From Alphaproteobacteria bacterium (lineage in GTDB: Bacteria > Pseudomonadota > Alphaproteobacteria > JAUHZY01), in the NCBI GenBank assembly GCA_030425825.1, contig JAUHZY010000001.1, positions 1,088,834-1,152,833 of the forward strand: a stretch of 64,000 nucleotides of DNA, read 5' to 3'. Below, one piece after another: positions 6,797-16,004 of the stretch (within the stretch, counting starts at the first letter, position 1; each line of letters begins with the position of its first letter). A program made the translations under genes and the position numbers. The notes beneath the pieces were generated by a model. The model did no database searches. It saw nothing but the letters and a program-made list of their open reading frames with translations, and was not told where the DNA came from.

Positions 6797-8392
6797 TTAA
6801 TGAACTGTGTTTTCTATAATATTCTCAATTTCTGCATCAGGGAAGCAAGTTAAAAGATTTTGCATAAATGGGTGCGCTTCTATCTTTTTCTTATCTTCTT
6901 CTTCTGCTTGTTTTATTTTCTCGGCAATCGTCACCTCACCTTCGGCTTCAGAAGATGAAACAGCCCATGATTCTTCAGTTTCACGCCTTAAAACTTCCTG
7001 TAGTTTACGTAAAATATCATGATCTTTTTTATCAGATATTCTTAACTTAACTTCCAACCCATCCGAGGAAACAAAATTTACCTGGTTTCTCAATCTACTT
7101 GCCAACACCATCTCTTGCGCTTCTTCACACAGACCAACAATGTCTTCAAAATCATTAAGAATTAAAGTTTTTTTTTGAGCAGCTGCAGATGACTCAGACG
7201 GTTGCTTGGTTGCCGTCGGCGGCACAGACACCCCGCCTTCTAACACCTGCATTGGTGTTGGCAAAGTGGAAGTATAACACAAACGAATAATGAGCATTTC
7301 CAAAGCCTGCAAATCATTTGAAGCTTGCTTAACCTCTCCAACACCTTTTAGAAGCACTTGCCATGTTCTAGAAAGCACAGGGATAGAAAGAGACTCCGAC
7401 AAAACTTTTCCCCTTTTACGCTCACCTTCAGGAGCTGTAAATTCATCTGAAAGTTTTGGGTTAACCTTCATGCGTGTTAACCAATTTGTAATTTCAAGAA
7501 GTTCTTCTAAAATAAGGCTTGGGTTTGCCCCTTTAAAATACAAATCGTGTAAAACTTCCAACGCCTTATCAGCATCTGCTGCATGAATATAGTCAAATAA
7601 GTCAAACAAAACATCTCGGTGAGAAAGACCCAACATACTAGAAACAATATCTTCACTTACTTCGCCTTCTGATGTTGCCATTGCTTGGTCCAGCAAGGAC
7701 AAGCCATCACGGACCGAACCCGCCGCCGCTTTTGCAACAAGGCTGGCTGCTTGATCTGTTATTTTAAAATCTTCTTTCCCACAGATTCTTTTAAAGTGCT
7801 CAGAAAGCTCGCCCTCATCAACGCGGCGTAAATCAAAACGCTGACATCTTGAAAGAATCGTAACAGGAATTTTATGAATTTCAGTTGTCGCAAAAATAAA
7901 TTTCACATGCGCCGGTGGCTCTTCCAACGTTTTTAACAAAGCATTAAAGGCGTTTTTGGACAGCATATGTATTTCATCAATAATATACACTTTATATCGC
8001 GCTGAAACAGGCTTGTAGTTTACGCCATCAATCAACTCTCGAATATCATCAACACCTGTACGGCTTGCTGCATCCAGCTCCATAACATCTAGGTGTCTGT
8101 CTTCTGTAATTGAGACGCAATTCTCACAGGTACCACAAGGAGAGATTGTTGGTTCGTCCTTTTCATGCCCGATACAATTAAATGCTTTTGCAAGAATTCT
8201 TGCTGTTGTTGTTTTTCCGATACCACGCACACCTGTTAGCATAAAAGCATGGGCCAGGCGACCTGTTTCAATGGCGCGACTTAGAATTTGCACCATACTG
8301 GATTGACCAATCAGGTCATCAAAGTTTTGTGGCCGATATTTGCGGGCTAAAACACGATATTGTGAAGATGTATTATTTGCGTCTTCTGTCAA
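6797..8392 (-). CDS. dnaX: DNA polymerase III subunit tau (and probably gamma)
   Basis: Clamp-loader ATPase, 531 residues from a TTG start at 8392. The AAA+ domain shows Walker [11 protein letters not shown] (residues 54-63), the zinc cysteines Cys73, Cys86, Cys89 and Cys92, Walker B with DEIH at 139-142, and [15 protein letters not shown]. The collar domain follows to about residue 375. After a short linker a tau-specific C-terminal region begins near residue 410. Exactly at that boundary there is a run of nine A residues in the coding strand (codons 406-409); slippage either way meets a stop within four codons. The gene lies downstream of rpsU and the SRP RNA gene and is followed by ybaB and recR. 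Confidence 0.95.
   Translation of the reverse strand: MTEDANNTSSQYRVLARKYRPQNFDDLIGQSSMVQILSRAIETGRLAHAFMLTGVRGIGKTTTARILAKAFNCIGHEKDEPTISPCGTCENCVSITEDRHLDVMELDAASRTGVDDIRELIDGVNYKPVSARYKVYIIDEIHMLSKNAFNALLKTLEEPPAHVKFIFATTEIHKIPVTILSRCQRFDLRRVDEGELSEHFKRICGKEDFKITDQAASLVAKAAAGSVRDGLSLLDQAMATSEGEVSEDIVSSMLGLSHRDVLFDLFDYIHAADADKALEVLHDLYFKGANPSLILEELLEITNWLTRMKVNPKLSDEFTAPEGERKRGKVLSESLSIPVLSRTWQVLLKGVGEVKQASNDLQALEMLIIRLCYTSTLPTPMQVLEGGVSVPPTATKQPSESSAAAQKKTLILNDFEDIVGLCEEAQEMVLASRLRNQVNFVSSDGLEVKLRISDKKDHDILRKLQEVLRRETEESWAVSSSEAEGEVTIAEKIKQAEEEDKKKIEAHPFMQNLLTCFPDAEIENIIENTVH
7168..7176 (-). promoter_or_regulatory. A9 slippage tract inside dnaX
   Basis: Nine consecutive T on the + strand, nine A in the dnaX coding strand, reading CAA AAA AAA ACT for Gln406-Lys-Lys-Thr409. 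Adding one A would give Asn-Phe-Asn-Ser then stop. Losing one A would give Leu then stop. Either way a protein of 409-412 residues, the AAA+ and collar domains only, would form. In Thermus thermophilus a nine-A run in dnaX makes gamma by transcriptional slippage. That this one works the same way is inference. Confidence 0.6.
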
Positions 8393-8421
8393 TTTAACAT
8401 TCTTTATCTATATCATTTATA

Positions 8422-8520
8422 GGGTGGAAGACCGACAATGACCCGAAGGGATCTTACTACGGCTGCTTCCTTTCGGACCTGACCGGGTTCATAAGGCATT
8501 CGTCCACGACGACCTTCCAG
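8422..8520 (-). ncRNA. ffs: signal recognition particle RNA (4.5S)
   Basis: On the minus strand the conserved SRP domain IV core reads GGTCAGGTCCGAAAGGAAGC, with the asymmetric loop and tetraloop that bind Ffh and FtsY. The two ends pair (GGAAGGTC near 8518 with GGTCTTCC near 8426), giving a hairpin of about 99 bases, the size of a small bacterial SRP RNA. It lies between the rpsU terminator and dnaX, on their strand; SRP RNA next to dnaX is common. The exact ends are estimated from the pairing. Confidence 0.95.
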
Positions 8521-8563
8521 GAATAGATATAACATTTTATAAAGAAAAGTAAAGGTAATGGAT

Positions 8564-8591
8564 AAAAAAAACCAGCCCGAAGGCTGGTTTT
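8564..8591 (-). terminator. intrinsic terminator of rpsU
   Basis: Read on the minus strand, AAAACCAGCC and GGCTGGTTTT form a ten-base-pair stem around TTCG, followed by a run of seven T. It begins seven bases after the rpsU stop codon, so rpsU is probably a single-gene unit and the SRP RNA gene downstream needs its own promoter. Confidence 0.9.
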
Positions 8592-8597
8592 AAACGA

Positions 8598-8801
8598 CTA
8601 AAAACCAAGACGTTCTTTGCGTTTTCTTTCAGCTTTTCGCTGACGACGTTGACCTTCAGCATTTTTGCGCAGTCTTGCTTCAGAAGGTTTCTCATAGTGA
8701 CGGCGTAATTTCATTTCGCGAAACACACCCTCACGCTGCATCTTCTTCTTCAGCGCGCGTAAAGCTTGATCAACATTGTTGTCACGTACAGTTACATGCA
8801 T
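8598..8801 (-). CDS. rpsU: 30S ribosomal protein bS21
   Basis: A 67-residue ribosomal protein beginning [20 protein letters not shown], the standard bS21 start, and ending in a Lys/Arg-rich tail. It binds near the 3' end of 16S rRNA and helps initiation. The ATG at 8801 is chosen because AAAGGTGG precedes it at proper spacing, and because a longer frame to 8837 would begin inside the -10 promoter box. It has its own sigma70-type promoter and terminator. Confidence 0.95.
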   Translation of the reverse strand: MHVTVRDNNVDQALRALKKKMQREGVFREMKLRRHYEKPSEARLRKNAEGQRRQRKAERKRKERLGF

Positions 8802-8836
8802 ACGTAAACACCACCTTTCTACAGTTTGAACTGGCA

Positions 8837-8866
8837 TTTATAATAGCTTGCCGCTATAACTGTCAA
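8837..8866 (-). promoter_or_regulatory. sigma70-type promoter of rpsU
   Basis: On the minus strand a perfect -35 box TTGACA (8866-8861) is followed, 18 bases on, by TATAAA (8842-8837); TATTAT at 15 bases is an alternative -10. The predicted transcript starts near 8830 and leaves a leader of about 30 bases carrying the rpsU ribosome site. Confidence 0.7.
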
Positions 8867-8887
8867 GCACTTTATGGGTAAGAAGCT

Positions 8888-10351
8888 ATGACTGAAAACA
8901 AACATCATAACGCACCTGAATATTCTGTCAGCGAAATATCAGGAGCAATCAAACAAACTGTTGAATCTTCCTTTGGCTATGTGCGTGTGCGTGGCGAGAT
9001 TAGTGGTGCAAAACGAGCTTCATCAGGGCATTGGTACTTTACATTAAAAGACGACAAGGCAAACCTTAAGGCCACATGTTGGAAAGGTGTCGCATCACGC
9101 CTTCAAGTTCAACCAGAAGACGGCCTAGAAGTTATTTGCATTGGTCGCATCACAACATATGGCGGACAGTCAACTTATCAAATCAGCGTTGATAATATTG
9201 AGCTTGCTGGCCAGGGCGCACTTCTTGCTTTACTAGAAAAGCGCAAGAAAGAACTGGCCGCTGAAGGTTTATTCGATAAAGAAAGAAAACAAGAACTACC
9301 CTATATTCCAAACGTTATTGGTGTTGTATCATCTCCAACAGGGGCTGTTATCCGTGACATTATGCACAGAATCTCTGATCGCTTTCCGCGACACGTCCTT
9401 TTATGGCCTGTTCCCGTTCAAGGAAAAGGCGCCGAAGACAAAATCGCAGCAGCAATCCATGGTTTTAATGCGCTGCCAAATCATATTCCAAAACCTGATG
9501 TCATCATCGTTGCTCGTGGCGGTGGGTCACTAGAAGACCTTATGCCTTTTAATGAAGAAGTTGTCGTGCGCGCAGTAGCTGCATCACATATTCCAGTGAT
9601 TTCTGCTGTCGGGCATGAAACAGACACAACATTGATTGATTTTGTAGCAGACCAACGTGCACCCACCCCTTCTGCAGGCGCAGAAATGGCGGTTCCTGTC
9701 CGTGCCGAGCTTTATGGATATGTTTTAGATACGGGATCAAGGCTAACAAACTCTCTTAATAAATTCTTACAAATTTCACAGTCTAACTTAGAGAAAAACC
9801 GCTTACCGCAACCTAGAAATTTGCTTGAAAACGCATATCAAAGGTTTGATGAGAAATCAGACAAGTTAAAATCATCATATGCTTTTTTCACACAAAAATT
9901 GATGACTAGCTTAACACGTGTCACATCAGGCCTTCGCACACCACACCAGTATATTCATCAAATGCATGAAAAACTAAAACATCAGGGCAATATTCTTGTT
10001 CGCCAGATCACCCGCACACATGAAATCAAAATGTCTGATTTTGCCAAAACATCTTCTTTATTACGACCAAAAGTCTTAAAAGATGTGTCAAAAAGCCACC
10101 AAGAGAAATTGACTTTGCTTAGCAATAGCCTCACAAAAGAATTTAAAAACCAACTCAACAACCAGGCACAGTCACTAGATAAATATGCCAACCTTCTTGA
10201 AAGCTATTCACATAAGAAGGTACTAGAAAGAGGGTTCGCACTTGTTCAAAACAGTGAAGGCCAAGCTATATCAGCTGCTGGACAGGTTCAGAAAAGTGAT
10301 AAAATATCAATCACACTAAGCGATGGATCAATTCATGCAGAGGTTGACTAA
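8888..10351 (+). CDS. xseA: exodeoxyribonuclease VII large subunit
   Basis: A 487-residue subunit of the nuclease that degrades single-stranded DNA to oligonucleotides. The N-terminal OB fold (residues 12-110) has YSVSEISGAIKQTVE and VRVRGEISGAKRASSGHWYF. The catalytic domain contains IGVVSSPTGAVIRDIMHRIS, DVIIVARGGGSLEDLMPFN and SAVGHETDTTLIDFVAD, all diagnostic. A long coiled coil follows (about 270-430), then LERGFALVQNSEG near the C-terminus. It is divergent from rpsU and its stop overlaps the argB stop region. The small subunit xseB is not in the window. Confidence 0.96.
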   Translation: MTENKHHNAPEYSVSEISGAIKQTVESSFGYVRVRGEISGAKRASSGHWYFTLKDDKANLKATCWKGVASRLQVQPEDGLEVICIGRITTYGGQSTYQISVDNIELAGQGALLALLEKRKKELAAEGLFDKERKQELPYIPNVIGVVSSPTGAVIRDIMHRISDRFPRHVLLWPVPVQGKGAEDKIAAAIHGFNALPNHIPKPDVIIVARGGGSLEDLMPFNEEVVVRAVAASHIPVISAVGHETDTTLIDFVADQRAPTPSAGAEMAVPVRAELYGYVLDTGSRLTNSLNKFLQISQSNLEKNRLPQPRNLLENAYQRFDEKSDKLKSSYAFFTQKLMTSLTRVTSGLRTPHQYIHQMHEKLKHQGNILVRQITRTHEIKMSDFAKTSSLLRPKVLKDVSKSHQEKLTLLSNSLTKEFKNQLNNQAQSLDKYANLLESYSHKKVLERGFALVQNSEGQAISAAGQVQKSDKISITLSDGSIHAEVD

Positions 10352-11265
10352 GAAGACTTTTTAAACAAGGTACCAAAACCTTTATCTGTAAACATATCAA
10401 TTAAAATTGACTTTTTCTGGCGGCCATCAACAATAACGGCTGCATCGACGCCTTCTTTAACAGAGTTCACACATGTTTCTACTTTTGGAATCATGCCGCC
10501 ATTAATCACACCATCTTTAATCAATTGTTTTGTTTCTGTTAAGTTAAGCTCTGTGATCATATTGCCGTCAACATCCAAAACGCCTGGAACATCTGTCAAC
10601 AAGAACAAACGTGAAGCCTGCATAGACGAGGCGATCGCGCCAGCAACCGTATCGGCATTAATGTTATAAGTTTCACCTTTTGGACCAATACCAATTGGCG
10701 AGATAACAGGAATAATATCAGATTCAATCAAACCATATAAAATTTCAGGATTGATATGACTGGGCTCCCCAACAAATCCAAGGTCTAGAACATGTTCAAT
10801 ATTAGAGCCAGGATCTCTTCTAGAGCGCCTTAATTTTTTGGCTTCAATCAAACAATCGTCTTTACCAGAAAGTCCGACTGCCTTACCGCCAGCAGACTGA
10901 ATAGAAGTAACAATTTGTTTGTTTATACGCCCTGCCAGAACCATCTCAACGACATCAACAATCTCTTTGGTTGTTTTTCTAAGGCCATCCACAAACTCTG
11001 TTTCGATACCAAGGCGCTGAAGCATTTCACCAATTTGCGGGCCGCCACCATGAACAACGACAGGGTTCACACCAACATGCTTTAACAAGACAATATCTTC
11101 AGCAAAAGACTGTGCCAGGTCATCATCACCCATTGCGCTGCCGCCATATTTCACAACAACAGTACATCCCGCATATTGACGTAAATAAGGAAGAGCTTCT
11201 GTCAAGATCTCAGCTTTGGCAAGTTGCTTTGCCACATCTTTTAACTTGGTTAATTTTTCTGACAT
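10348..11265 (-). CDS. argB: acetylglutamate kinase
   Basis: Phosphorylates N-acetyl-L-glutamate with ATP, the second step of arginine synthesis; 305 residues. The motifs VVVKYGGSAMGD (near residue 35), PVVVHGGGPQIGEML and the later NINADTVAGAIASSM are typical of amino-acid kinases of the NAGK type. The extra N-terminal helix (LKDVAKQLAKAEILTEALPY) is found in hexameric, arginine-inhibited NAGKs, so feedback control by arginine is likely (inference). It ends tail to tail with xseA; no other arg gene is nearby. Confidence 0.95.
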   Translation of the reverse strand: MSEKLTKLKDVAKQLAKAEILTEALPYLRQYAGCTVVVKYGGSAMGDDDLAQSFAEDIVLLKHVGVNPVVVHGGGPQIGEMLQRLGIETEFVDGLRKTTKEIVDVVEMVLAGRINKQIVTSIQSAGGKAVGLSGKDDCLIEAKKLRRSRRDPGSNIEHVLDLGFVGEPSHINPEILYGLIESDIIPVISPIGIGPKGETYNINADTVAGAIASSMQASRLFLLTDVPGVLDVDGNMITELNLTETKQLIKDGVINGGMIPKVETCVNSVKEGVDAAVIVDGRQKKSILIDMFTDKGFGTLFKKSS

Positions 11266-11306
11266 TCTCTATCCTTAAACTTAAAGAAGAGACATATTAC
11301 CAAGAT

Positions 11307-12236
11307 CTAGAAATATTTAAAGGTAAAATTATTTGAACGAAGAGATTGCAAAGATCTATCACTTACATACCCAATCGGAAGAAGACCTGGGCCAACAGGC
11401 TCTGCCAGCACAAAAGACTTACCCTCTATTTGAATGGTATTATCACCTTCTTGTGGAGGCACACCAACTGCAACCAAAGCATGTCCAGGTACATAAACCA
11501 TAACCGTGTCAGCCGTTGGCAATAAATTCTTCAGAATCGCAGCAAACGCCACAGATTTAGAGTCGCAGTCCCCTCGGTTCTTCTTAAACAACTCCAAAGG
11601 AGTTACAAAGCCAGAACCATTTGATGTTTGACGATTTTGAAGCTTGTCGTAAGGGATCGTTTGTAAAAAGCTTAAAATATAGTTTATCTTCTCTCTGTCA
11701 CTTCTGTCTCTTAATTTTTCATCTATCGTTTTCGCAATAGGGTTGGCAAAGTGAATAAAGTTGTCTGAAATCCTAGGATGATCCGGCAGGATATAATTCC
11801 CTGTTTTATCTCTTGTATAATAATAACTGTGAAGTAGGTCAGCCTTTGTTTGTTCTTCTTGATTTTTAATAAATGACATTGCCTCTCGAAGACGCTCATT
11901 AGAATAGCTTTTCGCGTTTATTTTTATCGATTTCCCAAACCTCCTAATATTTACATCTACATCAGGAAAAGAAACAGCGATTGAGGATTGTATATTTTTA
12001 ACCACCGCATCACTTAAGCTGCGCTCGTCAAGGCGCTCAAAACGCCTTATGTCTTTTGCGATATCTTTTTCTGTTACAGTAAAAGATAAATTCTGAACAC
12101 TTCTTGTGTAATCCTTGAATTTGTAAGTGAAAACGATATCGTTCCCATAATTATACTTACGAAAGCTTACTTGTTTCGCAGAGGCGGAAGTGATTGAAAA
12201 GACAACAAGAAAGATAAAGACAAAAACTGGACGCAT
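11307..12236 (-). CDS. exported transglutaminase-like protein
   Basis: A 309-residue protein with a signal peptide (about residues 1-20, cut near ASA-K). The C-terminal third has a transglutaminase/cysteine-protease-like triad: Cys224 in RGDCDSKSVAFA, His252 in YVPGHALVAVG, and Glu279 in VLAEPVGPG. A helical segment with EKINYILSFLQTIPYD precedes it, as in bacterial transglutaminase-like proteins. The N-terminal half has no known match and looks beta-rich. It probably acts in the periplasm on peptides or proteins, as a hydrolase or amide-bond exchanger. It lies between argB and hemY-like, same strand, with gaps of about 40-50 bases. Function is not known. Confidence 0.75.
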   Translation of the reverse strand: MRPVFVFIFLVVFSITSASAKQVSFRKYNYGNDIVFTYKFKDYTRSVQNLSFTVTEKDIAKDIRRFERLDERSLSDAVVKNIQSSIAVSFPDVDVNIRRFGKSIKINAKSYSNERLREAMSFIKNQEEQTKADLLHSYYYTRDKTGNYILPDHPRISDNFIHFANPIAKTIDEKLRDRSDREKINYILSFLQTIPYDKLQNRQTSNGSGFVTPLELFKKNRGDCDSKSVAFAAILKNLLPTADTVMVYVPGHALVAVGVPPQEGDNTIQIEGKSFVLAEPVGPGLLPIGYVSDRSLQSLRSNNFTFKYF

Positions 12237-12286
12237 GACTTACTCCCATTTCTCAACTTTAATTCTAGCATGTTTTATAAAAAAAA

Positions 12287-13474
12287 TCACTTCTTGATAG
12301 GGTCAGCAATACTTAAAATCATATCGCGCCAATAATCTGCTTGCTTACTTTTTGCACCATTATTTTCTTTTTCTATTTCAAGCATGACCCTCGCAACTCG
12401 CAAGTCATCAGAGCCTTCTTTAGTCCAAGGCTTCAAAGCTTCTTTCGCTTTTGCATGATCACGTGCACGCAAATAAGTTTGGGCCATTAAAATCGAAGAC
12501 TCTTTGTTATCAGGGTGAGGCCTAATAAACTTTTCAATCAGCTTTAAGGCTTCTTTTGGTGGTTTTTTACTAATGACTTTTTTAAAGCCTTTTACAAACA
12601 ATTTATCAGCCTCATTCTCCCAAGCCTTTGTCAGCACTTTTATTGCGTGTTTGTCATCTGACTTTTTAGTCAACAAATAGGCATAGTGAACAACTGTCGC
12701 AGGAACACTCGCATCACGTTTATATGCCTTTGCAGCTGTTTCAACGGCATCATTCAAGTCACCTTGTTCAAATTGTTCATAGCTTTTTAGTGTTAATGTT
12801 TGCGATGCTAGCTTTCTAAACTCCGCTTCTTTTATACCGCCACAATCACGATACTCTTGAAGGGTTTTCAAGGACTCTTCCCAATTTTTAAGCGCTGACT
12901 CTAATTGGAATTTTTGTCGTAACAAGCTCAACTCTTTCGGGTATTTTTGATATGCTTTCTTGATATAGTTAAGCGCACTGTCATAGTCTTTATTTTGCGC
13001 AGAAATCCCTGATAATCCAACCATACCAGCAAGCTCTGTTTCTTTATGTCCCAACATTGTATTGTAATTGTTTTGCAGCTCTTCTTCATTGCCTGCCTGT
13101 CTATTCGCAAGCACTTTGATGCCTAAAGAAAGGGACGTCATTTTTGACTTATCAAGTTTTTTTGCACTGGCAAGTGATTTTTCAGGTTGGTCAATACATA
13201 AGCTCATCAAGGCTTTCGCTGTATCGTCCATTGCTTGTCTCATAGACTTTATCTTCCGCCCTCTTTGCCATCTCTCAGTACTAAAGAAAATGGATCCAAA
13301 AAAGCGTGAAAGCATCAAGATGATGTATACAAGAATAATGAAAAGGAAAATGAATGTTGCAAAAGACATATCAACTTCATATAAGTGCCAATCAACATGA
13401 ATTTGGCCCGGATAACGCTGCAAGACTAGAAAAAATCCGATCAAAAGAATAAGTTTAACAAGAGAAAAAATCAT
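12287..13474 (-). CDS. hemY: HemY-like inner-membrane TPR protein of the haem cluster
   Basis: A 395-residue protein with two N-terminal membrane segments (about 1-20 and 38-62), matching the HemY N-terminal domain, and TPR-like helical repeats over about 100-380. This is the proteobacterial HemY of haem operons, not the protoporphyrinogen oxidase that shares the symbol. Its exact role in haem synthesis is unsettled. It overlaps the Mic60-like gene by four bases, so the two are coupled. The order hemC-hemD-mitofilin-hemY is standard in alphaproteobacteria. Confidence 0.85.
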   Translation of the reverse strand: MIFSLVKLILLIGFFLVLQRYPGQIHVDWHLYEVDMSFATFIFLFIILVYIILMLSRFFGSIFFSTERWQRGRKIKSMRQAMDDTAKALMSLCIDQPEKSLASAKKLDKSKMTSLSLGIKVLANRQAGNEEELQNNYNTMLGHKETELAGMVGLSGISAQNKDYDSALNYIKKAYQKYPKELSLLRQKFQLESALKNWEESLKTLQEYRDCGGIKEAEFRKLASQTLTLKSYEQFEQGDLNDAVETAAKAYKRDASVPATVVHYAYLLTKKSDDKHAIKVLTKAWENEADKLFVKGFKKVISKKPPKEALKLIEKFIRPHPDNKESSILMAQTYLRARDHAKAKEALKPWTKEGSDDLRVARVMLEIEKENNGAKSKQADYWRDMILSIADPIKK

Positions 13475-14361
13475 TTAGAGTCTCCTAAAAAAGGACGCAC
13501 CAAGTTTTCAAGAGCTATTTTCTGTAACTGTTTTATTTTTTGTTCTGCAATTAACCTTAACTCTAAACTTTTAACCCACATTTCAAAAGGCCTGTCATCA
13601 CGATCTATTTTCTTAGCAAGCTCCAATGCGCGCTCATAGTCCTGAAGAATAAAAGCTTCTTCAATCGCGTCTTCTGTTGACAGGCGTGTTCCTGGTTGTC
13701 TTTTTTTCACTTTTATTAGTGAACTAAAATACATCTTAAGCTCTTGAAACCATTTTACATCGCTTGTGTCTAAAGAAGCTTCACTTTCTTCTTCTATTAA
13801 TTGCTGATAAGTTCGAACAATTGCAGCGTAAGAAGGTACACCAACGCCTGAATGACTCTTAAAAAATGGCAGCAAGTCTTCTGCCAACTCGTCATGTTCG
13901 GGCATCGTCTCTTCAACAACTCTGACTTCCAAAGGATACGGCTTTGCAAATTCAATTGCCTGCTCCAGCGCAGAAACAGCAACAACAAAGCGGCTTTTTT
14001 GCCTTTGAGTTTCATGTATTTGTCTTATTTTTTCTTCATAAGCATTAATTTTTTCAACAACTAACGGTGATGAAAGTGTCTCTTGTTTTGCTTGGTGCAT
14101 TTGTGATTTCAAGCTCTCAATTTGCCCTGTTAGGTCTGCTTTCAGCGCTTCTATTTGTGCATTTGCGACAACGGCTGACTTCCGCTTGTTCTGCTCTGGT
14201 TTATCGATATAAGAACGAGAAACATCCAGAATAAAATCAACGACAGTCTGCCTGTTGTAAAACAACACAGCGCCAGCAAGCATAAGTGAAATAACAAAAA
14301 CCCAAAAAATACCACCAAAAGCTGATTTTTCGACCTTTTTTTCTTCTATTTTCTTTGACAC
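13471..14361 (-). CDS. Mic60/mitofilin-like inner-membrane protein
   Basis: A 296-residue protein from a GTG start with AAGGA upstream. One membrane segment lies at about residues 15-35, followed by a coiled coil (about 65-125) and a helical C-terminal domain with LSTEDAIEEAFILQDYERAL, where mitofilin proteins have their conserved domain. Alphaproteobacterial Mic60 is encoded in this same place, between hemD and hemY, and is the relative of mitochondrial Mic60 that shapes cristae. Older annotations call it HemX-like. At under 300 residues it is short for the family. Topology and context are strong; fine homology was judged by eye. Confidence 0.7.
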   Translation of the reverse strand: MSKKIEEKKVEKSAFGGIFWVFVISLMLAGAVLFYNRQTVVDFILDVSRSYIDKPEQNKRKSAVVANAQIEALKADLTGQIESLKSQMHQAKQETLSSPLVVEKINAYEEKIRQIHETQRQKSRFVVAVSALEQAIEFAKPYPLEVRVVEETMPEHDELAEDLLPFFKSHSGVGVPSYAAIVRTYQQLIEEESEASLDTSDVKWFQELKMYFSSLIKVKKRQPGTRLSTEDAIEEAFILQDYERALELAKKIDRDDRPFEMWVKSLELRLIAEQKIKQLQKIALENLVRPFLGDSK

Positions 14362-14386
14362 AATCTTTTCCTTGAGAGTTTAAAAG

Positions 14387-15094
14387 TTATTCATGGACAA
14401 TTAGTTTTTGTAAAGACACCATAGAAGGATGCTGTGGTGCTGTCACGCTTTTCCAGTTTTTTTGATGCTCTACATCTATAATGGAAGAGCGCAAAACAAC
14501 AGCTTCTATGTCTTTGCAAAACACTTGTAAATTATATTTTTCGATTAATGCCCAAGCAGCGGCATATGTCGCGGAAGAGAAAAAACAGACAAGATCAATA
14601 TTGAGAAACGCGGTAAGGAATTCTGGATCAACATCATCAATATATTCTGTTTGATAAACCACGAAACGGTTAATTTTTACTCTATCAGACTGAAGGTCTC
14701 GCTTTACCTTTTGACCCGAGAAATATAAAAGCGTCTGGTTTTCTTGAAAGTTGTTATCAATATAGTTTTGGATATCTTTTGCGGTGCCATCCAAGCTGAT
14801 AACATTTACAAAACCACTTTCTTTTAGCAGGTCTGCTGTTGAGTCTCCAACTGCAATGCATAGAGTTGACTTTTCTTCTCGAAAAGGGGTGATGATATTA
14901 ACCGCATTTTGGCTGGTAAAAATGAGTGCATCTGCTGATTGATTGATGTCATCAATACTAAAGCGCGCTGGATGCACATGAAAAACCGGTTGATGCAAAA
15001 CATTAAAGTCATACTCCTTTAGAAATGAAATAAATGTTTTACTTCTAATCTTAGGGCGTGTTACCCAAACTGTTTTTTTCTGGCTATTTAACAT
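14387..15094 (-). CDS. hemD: uroporphyrinogen-III synthase
   Basis: Cyclises hydroxymethylbilane with ring D inversion; 235 residues. The family is poorly conserved, but the start (VWVTRPKIRSKTFISFLKE), the segment ALIFTSQNAVNIITPF and a second-domain VCFFSSATYAAAW fit the two-lobed HemD fold. The start overlaps the hemC stop by 11 bases, and hemC-hemD adjacency makes the call firm. Confidence 0.88.
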   Translation of the reverse strand: MLNSQKKTVWVTRPKIRSKTFISFLKEYDFNVLHQPVFHVHPARFSIDDINQSADALIFTSQNAVNIITPFREEKSTLCIAVGDSTADLLKESGFVNVISLDGTAKDIQNYIDNNFQENQTLLYFSGQKVKRDLQSDRVKINRFVVYQTEYIDDVDPEFLTAFLNIDLVCFFSSATYAAAWALIEKYNLQVFCKDIEAVVLRSSIIDVEHQKNWKSVTAPQHPSMVSLQKLIVHE

Positions 15095-16004
15095 CGAAAA
15101 GTCCCGCCCCCGATTGAGATTTTAAACGCTTTCCTAGAATCATCCCTATTTCTTCTGCATCATCAATAGATCCAACTTCTTGATCACGGATTATGATACC
15201 CCCATCTGGACTAGCAACAAGCCCTTGAAGGGTTAGCTTTCCACCATCCAGTTCGCTATGCGCACCAATCGGCGTACGGCATGATCCATCCAACATCTCT
15301 AGCATTTTGCGTTCGGCAAGCACTTGGTGAGCTGTCTCAGCATGGTTTATCTGGCTTAAGATTTCTATTAGATCAAGACGATCTGCACGACATTCTATGC
15401 CAATTGCGCCTTGCGCCACCGCAGGAAGCATTTCCTCAACACTTAGAATTTTTGTTATTTCTGCCGTCAGATTAATGCGCTTCAGACCGGCCATTGCCAG
15501 GAAAGTTGCAGCGACCTCTCCCTCTTTTACCTTTCTTAGGCGTGAATTAATATTGCCGCGGAAAGTAATCACTTCTAAATCTGGCCGTTGACTTAAAAGC
15601 TGTGCTTGTCTGCGTAATGCGGTTGTGCCAACAACGGCGCCTTCTGGCAAGTCTTCAATCGACTTATACTGACTAGAGATGAAAGCATCACGGACATCTT
15701 CACGCTCTAGCAAACAAGGAATAATAAGACCTTCTGGCAAAACTGTTGGCATATCCTTCATTGAATGAACGGCTAAATCAATCTCGCCTGATAAAAGAGC
15801 TTCTTCTATTTCTTTGGTAAACAGCCCTTTTCCACCAATATTGGCGAGTGATTGCTCTAAAAATTTATCACCACTTGTCACAAAGTGAACAAGCTCAACC
15901 GTCATGCCTGGTGCAATTTTAAGAATTTCAGCCTTGGTTTGTTCGGCTTGTGCCAGTGCAAGAGGACTTTTCCGCGTTCCGATCTTTAAACATGTTAAAG
16001 TCAC
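15084..16004 (-). CDS. hemC: hydroxymethylbilane synthase (porphobilinogen deaminase)
   Basis: Joins four porphobilinogen units to hydroxymethylbilane; 306 residues. The N-terminus (LKIGTRKSPLALAQAEQTK) and the catalytic-region HSMKDMPT are diagnostic. The dipyrromethane cofactor is held by Cys242 in LDGSCRTPIGAH. It overlaps trxB by four bases and hemD by 11, so trxB-hemC-hemD-Mic60-hemY is probably one transcript. Confidence 0.97.
   Translation of the reverse strand: MTLTCLKIGTRKSPLALAQAEQTKAEILKIAPGMTVELVHFVTSGDKFLEQSLANIGGKGLFTKEIEEALLSGEIDLAVHSMKDMPTVLPEGLIIPCLLEREDVRDAFISSQYKSIEDLPEGAVVGTTALRRQAQLLSQRPDLEVITFRGNINSRLRKVKEGEVAATFLAMAGLKRINLTAEITKILSVEEMLPAVAQGAIGIECRADRLDLIEILSQINHAETAHQVLAERKMLEMLDGSCRTPIGAHSELDGGKLTLQGLVASPDGGIIIRDQEVGSIDDAEEIGMILGKRLKSQSGAGLFDVK

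Noticed and set aside
7168-7176. E. coli-type ribosomal -1 frameshift in dnaX
   Set aside because: The slippery A AAA AAG with a downstream stem is not seen; a plain A9 run fits transcriptional slippage better.
12287-13474. HemY-like gene as protoporphyrinogen oxidase
   Set aside because: No FAD-binding motif; two N-terminal membrane segments and TPR repeats show it is the other protein called HemY.
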